Assembly: GCF_002848345.1 (NCBI RefSeq)
Contig: NZ_CP025429.1
Location: 744,001-808,000 of the forward strand
Length of the DNA stretch: 64,000 bases
From: Chromobacterium sp. ATCC 53434
GTDB taxonomy: Bacteria > Pseudomonadota > Gammaproteobacteria > Burkholderiales > Chromobacteriaceae
Reading direction: 5' to 3'
Under the pieces are notes generated by a model that searched no databases, had not been told where the DNA came from, and was given only the letters and a program-made list of their open reading frames with translations. A program made the position numbers and the translations under genes. Shown here piece after piece: positions 20,173-28,803 of the stretch; position 1 is the stretch's first letter, and each line of letters opens with the position of its first letter.

Positions 20173-20203
20173 GAAGCCCGCTGCGCGCAGCGGGCTTTTT
20201 TTG
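20173..20203 (+). terminator. Rho-independent terminator after ispH
   Basis: The stem AAGCCCGCTG-cg-CAGCGGGCTT is followed by a T run. Confidence 0.88.
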
Positions 20204-20319
20204 TTCCGGCGACGACGGATTTGCCGACAGGCGTCGGTCGGGTTAGGATATTCGCATAATAATGAGGCGGGATGACCGCCGGCGCCGCGCTTGCCTGCCA
20301 ACCCTGACCTGGATGAACA

Positions 20320-20553
20320 ATGATGAAAGCACTCCGATTTCTGATGCCCGCGCTGCTGGTGACGATGCTGGCCGGCTGCGCCGCCACGCCTGGCAACGCC
20401 GACAATGTCTCCGCGCTGGACGATACCGAATACTCGATAGGCAGCAATATTCCGCACCACAGCGTGGACCGCGCGACGGTGATGAGCGATTCGGCGCAGC
20501 AGGAGCTGCAGACTCAGATCCTGCGCGGCAATCCGGCCAGGCTGAACAAGTAG
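20320..20553 (+). CDS. Small lipoprotein of unknown function
   Basis: This 77-residue product has a typical lipoprotein signal with lipobox LAGC (Cys 21) and a mature part of about 57 polar residues (TPGNADNVSALDDTEYSIGSNIPHH...). It shows no recognisable domain. The arrangement resembles small lipoproteins in pseudomonads and Neisseriales that carry a 'GSNIP' segment. It precedes the lipid-enzyme cassette by 145 bases, and whether they share a transcript is unclear. Confidence 0.75.
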   Translation: MMKALRFLMPALLVTMLAGCAATPGNADNVSALDDTEYSIGSNIPHHSVDRATVMSDSAQQELQTQILRGNPARLNK

Positions 20554-20697
20554 CGATTGAGCCGGGGGCGGGCGGCTAGCGCCGGGTCCGCCCTGTCCGA
20601 AAGGCCTGGCCGCGTCGATATTTCATGCAATTAAAATGAAATGCGGCCGATGCGCGTGCTCCGCCGCCGCCGGTCCATCCCCATCGCCAGGAGGAAT

Positions 20698-21405
20698 ATG
20701 CCGCAGCCGACACGGACTTCCATCGCGATTGCCTGGTCCATCCATGCGCTGACCGCTTGCGGCATGATACTCGGCATGTTGGCCCTGCAGGCGATGCTGG
20801 CGAGAGATTGGCGGCTGGCGATCTGCTATCTGCTGGCGGCGCTGGCCCTGGACGGCATCGACGGCCCGCTGGCCAGGCGCTTCGAGGTGGGCAAGGTCCT
20901 GCCGCGCTACAGCGGCGGCATTCTCGATCTGCTGGTCGATTATTTCACTTTCGTGCTGCTGCCGGCGCTGTTCGTCTGGTGGTCCGACGTGGTGCCGGAG
21001 GCGTGGCGCTGGCCGGCGGCGCTGGCGATGATGCTCAGCGCGCTGTACCACTACGGCAATCTCGAGATCAAGACCGGCGATTGCTACTTCACCGGCTTCC
21101 CGGCCTTCTGGAACATCGTCGTCTTCTACCTCTATCTATTGCGGCCGCCGCCGGAGTGGGCGCTGGCGCTGATAGCCGTCTTGTGCCTGCTGACCTTCGC
21201 GCCGGTCAAATGCGTGCATCCGTTCCGGGTGGCCCGTCTGCGCGGGCTGAACATCGCGGCCGCGGTGTTCTCGATGGCGGCGGCGGCGGGCGCGCTGTTT
21301 TCGCCGTTCGCCCGCGAGCTGGCCTGGCTCAGCCTGGCGCCGGTGGTCTATTTCGCCGCGCTCAGCCTCCACCGCACGATGCGGCCCGCCGCCTATGCCG
21401 GCTGA
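20698..21405 (+). CDS. pcs: Phosphatidylcholine synthase-type CDP-alcohol phosphatidyltransferase
   Basis: This 235-residue membrane protein has about seven to eight hydrophobic helices. The catalytic motif is DG-x2-AR-x12-G-x3-D-x3-D, visible from DGPLAR to LLVD. The 12-residue spacing distinguishes bacterial phosphatidylcholine synthases from PgsA and PssA, which have eight. A downstream KTGDCYFTGFPAFWN segment also matches Pcs. Such enzymes join choline to CDP-diacylglycerol in one step and release CMP. The ATG lies just behind AGGAGG; upstream in-frame starts have no such site. It overlaps the next gene by 11 bases. Confidence 0.8.
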   Translation: MPQPTRTSIAIAWSIHALTACGMILGMLALQAMLARDWRLAICYLLAALALDGIDGPLARRFEVGKVLPRYSGGILDLLVDYFTFVLLPALFVWWSDVVPEAWRWPAALAMMLSALYHYGNLEIKTGDCYFTGFPAFWNIVVFYLYLLRPPPEWALALIAVLCLLTFAPVKCVHPFRVARLRGLNIAAAVFSMAAAAGALFSPFARELAWLSLAPVVYFAALSLHRTMRPAAYAG

Positions 21406-22363
21406 CAGCCATGGCCTGATTCCGGTGGCGACGCCGGACGTCCACCGGAGGCGCCGGCAGCAGATACTGGCCGCCCATCCCGAGGTGCGGCGGCTGTTCG
21501 GACCGAATCGGTGGACCTTCGTCCTGATGGCGGTGCTGGTCGCCGCGCAATTCGCGCTGGCCTGGCAGGTCAGGACTTGGCATGCCTGGCAGGTGTTCGC
21601 CATCGCCTACTGCGGCGGCGCCTATCTGTCGGCGGCCTTGTTCGCGCTGATCCACGACGCCAGCCACGGCCTGGTCTTCTCCGGCGCGGCGCGGAACCGC
21701 CTGGCGGCGATCTTCGCCAATCTGCCGCTGGTGTTCTGGAGCGCGATGCCGTTTTTCCGCTATCACGGCGCCCATCACGCCCGCTTCGGCGATTACCGCT
21801 GGGACGTCGGCGTGCCTACGCGGGCGGAGGCGGAGTGGGTCGGCAATGTCGGCTGGCGCAAGGCGTTGTGGCTGGCGGCGTTTCCGTTGTTTCAGGGGCT
21901 GAGGGTGGGTAAGTATCCGGCCGCTACCGGCTACTGGGACCGCTGGATGGTCTTGAACGCGGCGCTGCAGGCGCTGGCCTCGGTCTGGGTCGGTTTGGCG
22001 TTCGGCGGGATGGCGCTGCTCTACCTGCTGCTGTCGATGATGTTCACGATGGGCCTGCATCCGCTGGGCAGCCGGGTGGTGCAGGAGCATTTCGTCGTCA
22101 GGAGCGGGCAGGAAAGCAATGACTTCATCGGCTGGGCCAATGCGCTGGAATGCTATTTCGGCCTGCACGCCGAGCATCACGACTTCATGCGGATTCCGTG
22201 GAACCGCCTGCCCCGCTTGCGGCGGCTGGCCGCGGAATTCTACGAGGGGGAGGCGGCCTTCGGCTCGCGGGCGGGCCTGATGCTGGACTTCATTTTCAAT
22301 CCGCGCTGGTCGTTGCGCGACAATATCGTTCGAATCGAGGCGAGGTCCGATGAGACAGGATGA
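21395..22363 (+). CDS. Membrane fatty acid desaturase resembling dihydroceramide Delta4-desaturases
   Basis: This 322-residue di-iron membrane enzyme has three histidine boxes: HDASH (87-91), HGAHH (124-128) and HAEHH (258-262). Box spacing, the HAEHHDF...IPWNRLP stretch and LRRLAAEFYE at the C-terminus resemble the eukaryotic sphingolipid Delta4-desaturase (DEGS) group more than acyl-CoA or DesA-type desaturases. It is expected in the inner membrane using O2 and an electron donor. The start overlaps the Pcs-like gene and the end overlaps the next gene by 14 bases, so all three should be made together. The substrate is unknown. Confidence 0.75.
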   Translation: MPADSHGLIPVATPDVHRRRRQQILAAHPEVRRLFGPNRWTFVLMAVLVAAQFALAWQVRTWHAWQVFAIAYCGGAYLSAALFALIHDASHGLVFSGAARNRLAAIFANLPLVFWSAMPFFRYHGAHHARFGDYRWDVGVPTRAEAEWVGNVGWRKALWLAAFPLFQGLRVGKYPAATGYWDRWMVLNAALQALASVWVGLAFGGMALLYLLLSMMFTMGLHPLGSRVVQEHFVVRSGQESNDFIGWANALECYFGLHAEHHDFMRIPWNRLPRLRRLAAEFYEGEAAFGSRAGLMLDFIFNPRWSLRDNIVRIEARSDETG

Positions 22364-23357
22364 GGAATTGCTGAGGCTGGCCGTCGTCGGCGCCGGCATG
22401 ATGGCGCGCCGGCGCCTGGCCGCCTTCGCCGAGACCGGGCGTTCGCGCGTGCTGGCCGTGATGGCCGGCAGCGAATGCGGCGCGCGGGTCCTGGCCGACG
22501 AATGGGGCGCGGTCGCCGCCGCCTCGCTGACGCAACTGGCCGCCTTGAAGCCGGACGCGCTATTGGTGGAGGTGCCGCATCGGGTCCAGGACGAAATCGC
22601 GGCCTGGGCGCTGCGGCAGCGGATTCCGCTGCTGCTCGGCGGGCCGCTGGCCAGCTCGGTCGAGGCGGGAATGGAGCTGGCTGCGCTGGCGGCCAGCGGC
22701 GGCTGCGTGCTGGAGGCCGGCTACGAGGCGCGCTACAAGCCGGTGTGGGAGGAGGCCGGCCGCCTGATCGCTTCGGGCCGGATAGGCAGGCCGATCGCTT
22801 TTCGCGCGGTGGCCTTGTGGCCCGGCGATCCGGACAGCTGGTATTACCGGCAGGCGGACAGCGGCGGGATGCCGCTGACCCATATGAGCTACGCCTTCCT
22901 GAATCCGCTGCGGGGCCTGTTCGGCGCGCCGTTGCGGGTCTCGGCATTCGCCAATGCGATCAAGCACGCAGGCGACGGTTTGGTGGAGCAGGAGACCTGC
23001 GTCGCCAATCTGGAATATCCGGACCGGGTGCTGGGCAGTCTGATGGCCGGTTATGTGCGGCCATGCGAGTCCCGGCAGTGGAGCGTGACGGTGCTCGGCA
23101 GCGAGGGCATGCTGGAAATCGATCCGACCGAAATGGACGCGGGCTCGCTGTGTCTGTCGCGGGGGGCGGAGCGGCAGTGCCTGGCCTTCGACGGCGAGCC
23201 GGACGCCTTCGTGCGGCAGGCGCATGCCTTCATCGACGCGGCGCGGGGCGAGCCCGGCCGTTGCCGCAATCCGCCGGACGACGCCCTGCTGGACCTGCGC
23301 TGCGCGCAGGCCATCGTCGAATCGGCGACCAGCGGGCGAACCGTCAGTCTGGCCTAG
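22350..23357 (+). CDS. Gfo/Idh/MocA-family protein lacking the usual EKP catalytic lysine
   Basis: This 335-residue protein starts with a Rossmann motif LAVVGAGMMARRR (about 10-22). The C-terminal Gfo/Idh domain follows (ATGHM-equivalent LTHMSYAFL; VLGSEGMLEIDP). In active family members the end of the fourth strand reads EKP, whose lysine is catalytic; here it reads GGPLA (PLLLGGPLASSV). The protein may therefore use another residue, act as an epimerase or lyase, or be a binding protein. It is last in the three-gene overlapping cassette, implying a link to lipid head-group or sugar chemistry. Confidence 0.75.
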   Translation: MRQDEELLRLAVVGAGMMARRRLAAFAETGRSRVLAVMAGSECGARVLADEWGAVAAASLTQLAALKPDALLVEVPHRVQDEIAAWALRQRIPLLLGGPLASSVEAGMELAALAASGGCVLEAGYEARYKPVWEEAGRLIASGRIGRPIAFRAVALWPGDPDSWYYRQADSGGMPLTHMSYAFLNPLRGLFGAPLRVSAFANAIKHAGDGLVEQETCVANLEYPDRVLGSLMAGYVRPCESRQWSVTVLGSEGMLEIDPTEMDAGSLCLSRGAERQCLAFDGEPDAFVRQAHAFIDAARGEPGRCRNPPDDALLDLRCAQAIVESATSGRTVSLA

Positions 23358-24172
23358 CGCTGGGCCGACGTCAGTTGCACCGGCCCGTCGAACCATGGAC
23401 GGGCGTGTTCCGGCCAGTATTCGCATGGCGCGTACAGCTGGCGGGAGGGATCGAAAGTCCAGCCGTTCGCTGTTCGCGGCGCGGCGCCGGCGCTGAGCAG
23501 CCGCTCGGCCTCCTGCGGCGCGCCGGCATAGTTCTGCTCGAATAGCTTCTTGCTTTCCATCAGGTCCTGGACCCGCGGCCAGTGGTGCTGTGTCGGGTGC
23601 TGGATGATGGTGTGCGGCGTTTTCCAGTATCCGCGGGCGAGCTCGGCGGTGCTGTCGCGGTGGACATATTCCAGCCGCGGGGTCCTCACCTCGACGCCGA
23701 GCGCGGTCAGCGCGGCGCCCAGCGCGAGCTCGTCGCACAGGTCGCCGGGCCAGTGGACATGGTCGGCATCGTCAAGCTCGCCCATCTTCCAGGAGTCGAT
23801 GACGCGTATCCAGGCGTCTATCCATGGCAGACAGCTTTCGTCGGCCATCACCGTGCCGGAGTTGTAGTAGATCCAGAATTTCTGCGCCGGCCAGCGTATC
23901 GATACCAGCGGCGCGCGCCAGCTGTCCGGTATCGGCGCGACGATGCGGCATTCGACGTCGAGGAAGAGCACGGTGCCGAAGTCCTCTATCCCCTTCTTGA
24001 TGATGTAGGGATGATTGCACCAGGCGCTCATCAGGCTGGGATAGTCCTTCTCGATTTCATACAGATGGCAGCGATAGCCCCAGCGTTCGCAGTCGGAACG
24101 CAGCCCGGCGAACATGTCGACATAGCGTCCGGATGCCCAGCTGATGCAAGTGAATCTATGCTCCGTGCTCAT
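23354..24172 (-). CDS. Glycosyltransferase-like protein (GT-A type nucleotide-sugar transferase fold)
   Basis: This 272-residue soluble protein has the pattern of GT-A transferases: an N-terminal strand (FTCISWASGRY), a long donor-binding region, and an acidic pair in VLFLDVECR (about residue 70) at the position of the DxD metal site. WPGDLCDELALGAAL, a typical acceptor-loop segment, follows. It is convergent with the lipid cassette, with 4 bases of overlap at the 3' ends. It has no signal peptide or membrane anchor. The family could not be named; the transferase call is a fold-level guess. Confidence 0.5.
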   Translation of the reverse strand: MSTEHRFTCISWASGRYVDMFAGLRSDCERWGYRCHLYEIEKDYPSLMSAWCNHPYIIKKGIEDFGTVLFLDVECRIVAPIPDSWRAPLVSIRWPAQKFWIYYNSGTVMADESCLPWIDAWIRVIDSWKMGELDDADHVHWPGDLCDELALGAALTALGVEVRTPRLEYVHRDSTAELARGYWKTPHTIIQHPTQHHWPRVQDLMESKKLFEQNYAGAPQEAERLLSAGAAPRTANGWTFDPSRQLYAPCEYWPEHARPWFDGPVQLTSAQR

Positions 24173-24368
24173 GGCTGCTCCTGCTGATTCGGCTTCAGTG
24201 GATAGGCGAGTCGGTGCCGGCGGGAAGGGACGGCGGCGTCCAATGCGGCGATGCGCAGGCGCGCAATGCCAAACATGTAAATGAAGTATTTGTTTAGTGA
24301 TTATTGCATGTCAAGCAGCCGCCATGCTTCCGCCGCGCGGCGGAAACATGGGCTTGGCAAAGCGGGGA

Positions 24369-25742
24369 TCAGAACGGGAGTTCGGGCTGGGCGCCCTCAG
24401 CGTGCTCGATCCGCGCCTCGGTGCTGCCTTCGGCCAGCCGCAGCGTCACCTTTTCATGATTCAGCAGCTCGGCCGGGTTTTTCACCGCCTGGCCGTCGCG
24501 CTTCTGCACGATGGCGTAGCCGCGCGCCAGCACCGCGTCCGGATTCAGCGCGGTCAGCGTGGCGGCCAGCTGGGCCAGTTGCCGGCGGCGGCTCTCCAGC
24601 AGGCGGTCGCGGGCGATTCGCAGCCTGTCCTGCCGTTGCCGCAGCGCCTGGGCGTCGGCGGCCGGGTCGGGCCGGTGGCGCGCCAATCGGCTGCCTGCCA
24701 GCTGCAGCCGCCAGCGGCTTTGCTCGAAGCCGGCGCGCACGCGCAGGCGCAGCGTCTGCGACAAGGCGGCCAGCCGCTCGCGCTGAGCCTGCAGCCTGGA
24801 GCCGGGGTGGACCAGGCGCCGGCCGAGGAAATCCAGTTGCTGGGCCTTGTCGGTCAGCAGGCGCGCCAGCGCCCGTTCCAGCGCGCGGCGGGCCTGTTCC
24901 AGCTGCATGGCCAGGTGCTCGCGGTTAGGCGACACCAGTTCCGCCGCCGCGGTCGGCGTCGGCGCGCGGCGGTCGGCGACGAAGTCGCAGATGGTGAAGT
25001 CGGTCTCGTGGCCGACGCCGCTGACGGTGGGAATCGGGCAGGCGGAGACGGCGCGGGCGACGATCTCCTCATTGAACGACCACAGATCTTCTATGCTGCC
25101 GCCGCCGCGGCAGACGATCAGCACGTCGACTTCGCGCCGCTCGCCGGCCAGGCGGATGGCGCCGGCGATCTGCTGAGCCGAACCCTCGCCCTGAACCTGG
25201 GCCGGGTAGAGGATCAACGGGATGCCGGGCATGCGGCGGCGCAAGGTGCTGACCACGTCGCGCAGCGCGGCGGCGGCAGGCGAGGTGACGATGCCGATGG
25301 CGGCCGGATGCGCCGGCAACTCGCGCTTGCGCGCGCTGTCGAACAAGCCTTCCGCCTGCAGCCGCGCCTTCAGCCGTTCGAAGGCCTCGAACAAGCGGCC
25401 GAGGCCGGCGGCGCGCATTTCGCCGACGCTGATCTGGAACTCGCCGCGGGCCTCGTACAGCGTGACCTGGCCGCGCAGCTCCACCTGCATGCCCTCTTGC
25501 GGCCGGAACGGCAGTTGCGACAGCTTGTGGCGGAACATCACGCAACGAACCTGGGCGCCGCCGTCCTTCAGCGAGAAATAGCCGTGGCCGGACGCGGCCA
25601 GCGTCAGGTTGGAGATTTCCCCGCCTATCCATACCGGCGGCATGCCGGCTTCCAGCAGGTCGCGCGCCATGCGGTTGAGGGAGGAGACACTGATGACATC
25701 CTGGCTGCGTTCAAAAAAATCTGGTCTTGTCAAGTGATTCAC
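24369..25742 (-). CDS. xseA: Exodeoxyribonuclease VII large subunit
   Basis: This 457-residue protein has an N-terminal OB fold (VWIGGEISNLTLAASGHGYFSLKD) and a central catalytic domain with GIVTSPAAAALRDV and CRGGGSIEDLWSFN. A long arginine- and glutamine-rich coiled-coil region and a short C-terminal segment ending LPF follow. With XseB (not in this window) it degrades single-stranded DNA from both ends to oligonucleotides. Length and motifs are standard. It is a single-gene unit. Confidence 0.95.
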   Translation of the reverse strand: MNHLTRPDFFERSQDVISVSSLNRMARDLLEAGMPPVWIGGEISNLTLAASGHGYFSLKDGGAQVRCVMFRHKLSQLPFRPQEGMQVELRGQVTLYEARGEFQISVGEMRAAGLGRLFEAFERLKARLQAEGLFDSARKRELPAHPAAIGIVTSPAAAALRDVVSTLRRRMPGIPLILYPAQVQGEGSAQQIAGAIRLAGERREVDVLIVCRGGGSIEDLWSFNEEIVARAVSACPIPTVSGVGHETDFTICDFVADRRAPTPTAAAELVSPNREHLAMQLEQARRALERALARLLTDKAQQLDFLGRRLVHPGSRLQAQRERLAALSQTLRLRVRAGFEQSRWRLQLAGSRLARHRPDPAADAQALRQRQDRLRIARDRLLESRRRQLAQLAATLTALNPDAVLARGYAIVQKRDGQAVKNPAELLNHEKVTLRLAEGSTEARIEHAEGAQPELPF

Positions 25743-26145
25743 ACCGTCTTGCTGAGATAAAGGTTGGGGATCGGCCGTTTCGGCAACGCTTGCATAGTGT
25801 TTGATACCGGACTCAAAATATAATCAAATCAATGTCTTACACGAAACGATCCCCGGCAGTCAAAACTAATGGAAGCCTGATGCGGCGGGCCTTTGCGCCC
25901 GCTGTGCACCGGCTTATCAACAAAGTTATCCACAGGAGGGCGCTGCCATTGCGCTACCGCGCGGCGGGGCTGTCTGCGAGCTGTTTTCAGCCTTGAAACT
26001 TGCCAATGTCATGTGGTTTGTTTGCCTCAACAATGAGTAAACGCTTGCTATTTGCCCGCCGGCGCGGGGCTGTGGCGCGCCCGCCACGGGGGCCGTCCGC
26101 GACATGATAGCAACAGCCCGGCGGCGCCGCAGCCCTGGCCTGAGG
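25743..26145. other. Intergenic region with two DnaA-box-like 9-mers
   Basis: There is no convincing gene here. It holds an AT-rich tract near 25800-25840 and two 9-mers in the same orientation, TTATCAACA (25914-25922) and TTATCCACA (25926-25934), the second a perfect DnaA box. Two boxes without an AT-rich unwinding element or a neighbouring dnaA/dnaN do not make an origin. They may titrate DnaA or be incidental. Confidence 0.5.
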
Positions 26146-26212
26146 GCCGGTTTACGATCTTTTTGCGGCCTCGGCCGCTTTTTGCCGGCGCATGCTTTGT
26201 CAAACGCGGCGC
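26146..26212 (+). repeat. Partial inverted-repeat element (left half)
   Basis: From ACGATCTTTTTGCGG through TGCCGGCGCATG-CTTTGTCAAACGC this follows the left half of the 29676-29821 element with only small gaps. The outermost GAACCTGT is degraded and there is no matching right half next to it. It ends 13 bases before the macrodomain start codon, within its leader. Confidence 0.7.
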
Positions 26213-26225
26213 CAAGAGAGACGAT

Positions 26226-26735
26226 ATGAAATATGCGTTGCGATGCAGGCGGGACGACATCACCCGCTTGGCGGTGGACGCCATCGTCAACGCCGCCAAC
26301 AACAGTTTGTTGGGCGGCGGCGGCGTGGACGGCGCGATCCACCACGCGGCCGGACCCGGCCTGTTGGAGGCGTGCCGCCGGCTGGGCGGCTGCCCGACGG
26401 GAGAGGCGAGACTGACCGACGGCTACCTGCTGCCCGCCCGCTACGTGATCCACACGGTGGGGCCGGTATGGCAGGGCGGGACGCGCGGCGAGCCTGAGCT
26501 GCTGGCGGCCTGCTACCGCAATAGTCTGGCGCTGGCCGCGCGCCATGGCGCGAGCAGCATCGCCTTTCCGGCGATCAGCTGCGGCGTCTACGGCTATCCG
26601 CTGCAGGCGGCGTGCGAACTGGCGGTGGCGACGCTGCGGGGCTGGCTGGATGGCGAGGCGCATCCGCTCTGCGAAATATGGCTGGTGGCGTACGACGAGC
26701 GCGCGCTGGCGGCCTACCGCCGCGCGCTTAGCTGA
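26226..26735 (+). CDS. ymdB: Macrodomain protein, probable O-acetyl-ADP-ribose deacetylase
   Basis: This 169-residue single macrodomain has the signature [22 protein letters not shown] (about 21-42) and the second ADP-ribose loop [13 protein letters not shown]. This is the MacroD/YmdB subclass, which hydrolyses O-acetyl-ADP-ribose and mono-ADP-ribosyl aspartate or glutamate in the cytosol; the catalytic Asn-Asn and Asp positions are kept. The gene is convergent with the K+ channel gene and the pair is bracketed by two half copies of the dispersed repeat. Confidence 0.9.
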   Translation: MKYALRCRRDDITRLAVDAIVNAANNSLLGGGGVDGAIHHAAGPGLLEACRRLGGCPTGEARLTDGYLLPARYVIHTVGPVWQGGTRGEPELLAACYRNSLALAARHGASSIAFPAISCGVYGYPLQAACELAVATLRGWLDGEAHPLCEIWLVAYDERALAAYRRALS

Positions 26736-27594
26736 CCCTGTCCTTGGCCGGGCGGGGCAGCTGGCCGCCGCAATGCTTGCAGAAGCCGGCGTCCCAGTCG
26801 TGCCCCTCGCTGAAGCAATGCGGACACAGCCGGGTGGCGGAACGGTTGTCGGCGGGCTCGGGCGCGGCGCGGGCGATCTCGGCGCTGACGATGCCGGTGG
26901 GAACCGCGATGATGCCGTAGCCGGTGATCATCACCAGGCTGGCCAGGGCCTGGCCCATCGGCGTCTTCGGCGTGATGTCGCCGAAGCCGACGGTGGTCAG
27001 CGTGACGATGGCCCAGTAGATGCTGATCGGAATGCTGGTGAAGCCGTGTTCCGGCCCTTCTATCACGTACATCAGCGTGCCCAGCACGATGACCAGCAGC
27101 ACCACGGTGACCAGGAACACGGTGATCTTGCGCCGGCTGGCCAGCAGCGCCTTCTGCAACTGGGCCGCCTCGCCCAGATGGCGGCTGAGCTTGAGGATGC
27201 GGAACATCCGGAGCAGCCGCAGGATGCGCACATCGGCCAGGAAGCGGCTTTCGGGTATCAGCAATCCCAGGTACAGCGGCAGGACCGACAGCAGGTCGAT
27301 GACGCCGAAGAAGCTTTTCACATAGCGCATCGGCTTGTGCACGCAGATCAGTCGCAGCGCGTATTCGACGGTGAACAGGACGGTGAACAGCCAGTCGAGC
27401 ACGGTCAGCAGGGTGCCGTAGCGCTGGCGTATCGACGCCACGCTCTCCAGCATCACGCAGGCGACGGAAATCAGTATGGCGGCGGTCAGCGCCATGTCGA
27501 ATATCCGGCCGGCGCGGGTGTCGGCTTCGTAGATGACGATGTACAGCCGGCGGCGCCAGCCGGACAGCGGGATCAGGGATTCCTGGGTGGGCAT
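26728..27594 (-). CDS. Voltage-gated potassium channel with C-terminal zinc ribbon
   Basis: This 288-residue six-helix channel has a charged S4 ([18 protein letters not shown], 123-140), a pore helix and selectivity filter TTVGFGD (200-206). The C-terminal cytosolic extension ends in CPHC...CKHC (257-275), a zinc-ribbon-like double CxxC. The filter TVGFGD is that of K+-selective Kv-type channels. The ribbon is unusual for short bacterial Kv channels and may tether or regulate the tetramer. The ATG at 27594 has an AAGG site; an upstream in-frame opening encodes an improbable basic leader. It overlaps the macrodomain gene tail to tail by 8 bases. Confidence 0.88.
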   Translation of the reverse strand: MPTQESLIPLSGWRRRLYIVIYEADTRAGRIFDMALTAAILISVACVMLESVASIRQRYGTLLTVLDWLFTVLFTVEYALRLICVHKPMRYVKSFFGVIDLLSVLPLYLGLLIPESRFLADVRILRLLRMFRILKLSRHLGEAAQLQKALLASRRKITVFLVTVVLLVIVLGTLMYVIEGPEHGFTSIPISIYWAIVTLTTVGFGDITPKTPMGQALASLVMITGYGIIAVPTGIVSAEIARAAPEPADNRSATRLCPHCFSEGHDWDAGFCKHCGGQLPRPAKDRVS

Positions 27595-27670
27595 GTGAAC
27601 CTTGCCTGTGTTTGCATTGACTATAACAAAACGGTTTGAATTCGCAGACGGGGCGCGGGCGCGCGCAGGC

Positions 27671-27701
27671 GGCCGCAAAATGATCGCGAACAGGCTCTAG
27701 A
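27671..27701 (+). repeat. Partial inverted-repeat element (right end)
   Basis: GCAAAATGATCGCGAACAGG plus CTCTA matches the right end of the 29676-29821 element (GCAAAAGATCGCGAACAGG plus TTCTA) with three differences. No left half adjoins it. It is in inverted orientation relative to the left half at 26146. Confidence 0.65.
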
Positions 27702-27820
27702 GGGTAGCCGGAGTTTGGTTTGCTGGATATAAGCAAACAATATTAGGTCGCCATACGGCGATTGATTATGATGTTGTGGAATATCGGTATGACGATTATC
27801 GGATAATGAGGAATAAGATT

Positions 27821-28753
27821 ATGCGCATCGCCAACACCATCACCGACCTGATAGGCAATACGCCGCTGGTGAAGCTCAACCGCGTCACCGATGGCGCCGG
27901 CGCCACCGTGGTGGCCAAGCTGGAGTTCTTCAATCCGGCGCACAGCGTCAAGGACCGCATCGCGGCGGCGATGCTGGACGCGGCGGAAAAGGCCGGCAAG
28001 ATCGGCCCCGACACCGTCATCGTCGAACCGACCTCGGGCAATACCGGCATCGGCCTGGCGATGGTGTGCGCGGCGCGCGGCTACAAGCTGGTGATCACCA
28101 TGCCGGAAACGATGAGCAAGGAGCGCCGCCAGCTGTTGAAGGCCTACGGCGCCGAATTGATCCTGACGCCGGGGCCGGAAGGCATGGGCGGCGCCATCGC
28201 CAAGGCGCGCGCGCTGGTCGACGAATTCCCGGACACCTATTTCATGCCGCAGCAGTTCGAAAATCCGGCCAACCCCGAGGTCCATCGCGAGACCACGGCG
28301 GAGGAGGTGTGGAACGACACCGACGGCAAGGTCGACATCTTCGTGGCCGGCGTCGGCACCGGCGGCACCATCACCGGCGTCGGGGAGGTGCTGAAGGCGC
28401 GCAAGCCGGGCGCGCAGATCGTCGCGGTCGAGCCGGACGCGTCGGCGGTGCTGTCCGGCGACGCCAAGGGCCCGCATCCGATCCAGGGCATAGGCGCCGG
28501 TTTCGTGCCGGCCATCCTCAATACCGACGTCTACGACGAGATCATCCGCGTCAAGAACGAGGACGCGCTGCGGACCGCGCGCGACGTCGCCACGCAGGAA
28601 GGCATCCTGGTCGGCATCTCGTCCGGCGCGGCGGTGTGGGCGGCGCTACAGCTGGCGAAGCGGCCGGAAAACGCCGGCAAGCTGATCGTGGTGGTGATTC
28701 CGTCGTTCGGCGAGCGCTACCTGTCCACCGTGCTGTTCGAGCATCTTGGCTGA
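27821..28753 (+). CDS. cysK: Cysteine synthase A (O-acetylserine sulfhydrylase)
   Basis: This 310-residue PLP enzyme has NPAHSVKDR with the Schiff-base lysine (K44), the substrate loop TSGNTG, the GTGGTITG phosphate-binding loop and the final ISSGAA. It condenses O-acetylserine with sulfide to make cysteine, the step after cysH-cysI. The N-terminus and the [10 protein letters not shown] segment are those of CysK rather than CysM. The ATG has GAGGAA; the AT-rich leader probably holds a CysB-regulated promoter. Confidence 0.94.
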   Translation: MRIANTITDLIGNTPLVKLNRVTDGAGATVVAKLEFFNPAHSVKDRIAAAMLDAAEKAGKIGPDTVIVEPTSGNTGIGLAMVCAARGYKLVITMPETMSKERRQLLKAYGAELILTPGPEGMGGAIAKARALVDEFPDTYFMPQQFENPANPEVHRETTAEEVWNDTDGKVDIFVAGVGTGGTITGVGEVLKARKPGAQIVAVEPDASAVLSGDAKGPHPIQGIGAGFVPAILNTDVYDEIIRVKNEDALRTARDVATQEGILVGISSGAAVWAALQLAKRPENAGKLIVVVIPSFGERYLSTVLFEHLG

Positions 28754-28803
28754 GCGATGATGCCGTTGACGGCGCGCGGGCTGGGCAGGCTACAATGGCC
28801 GCC

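Noticed and set aside
24328..24350. Hairpin CCGCCG/CGGCGG with flanking TTTCC as an xseA or GT terminator
   Set aside because: No T tract on either strand and it lies before the 3' end side of xseA without clear spacing; not listed as a terminator.
25743..26145. Replication origin
   Set aside because: Only two DnaA-like boxes, no AT-rich unwinding block and no dnaA, dnaN, parA or gidA nearby.
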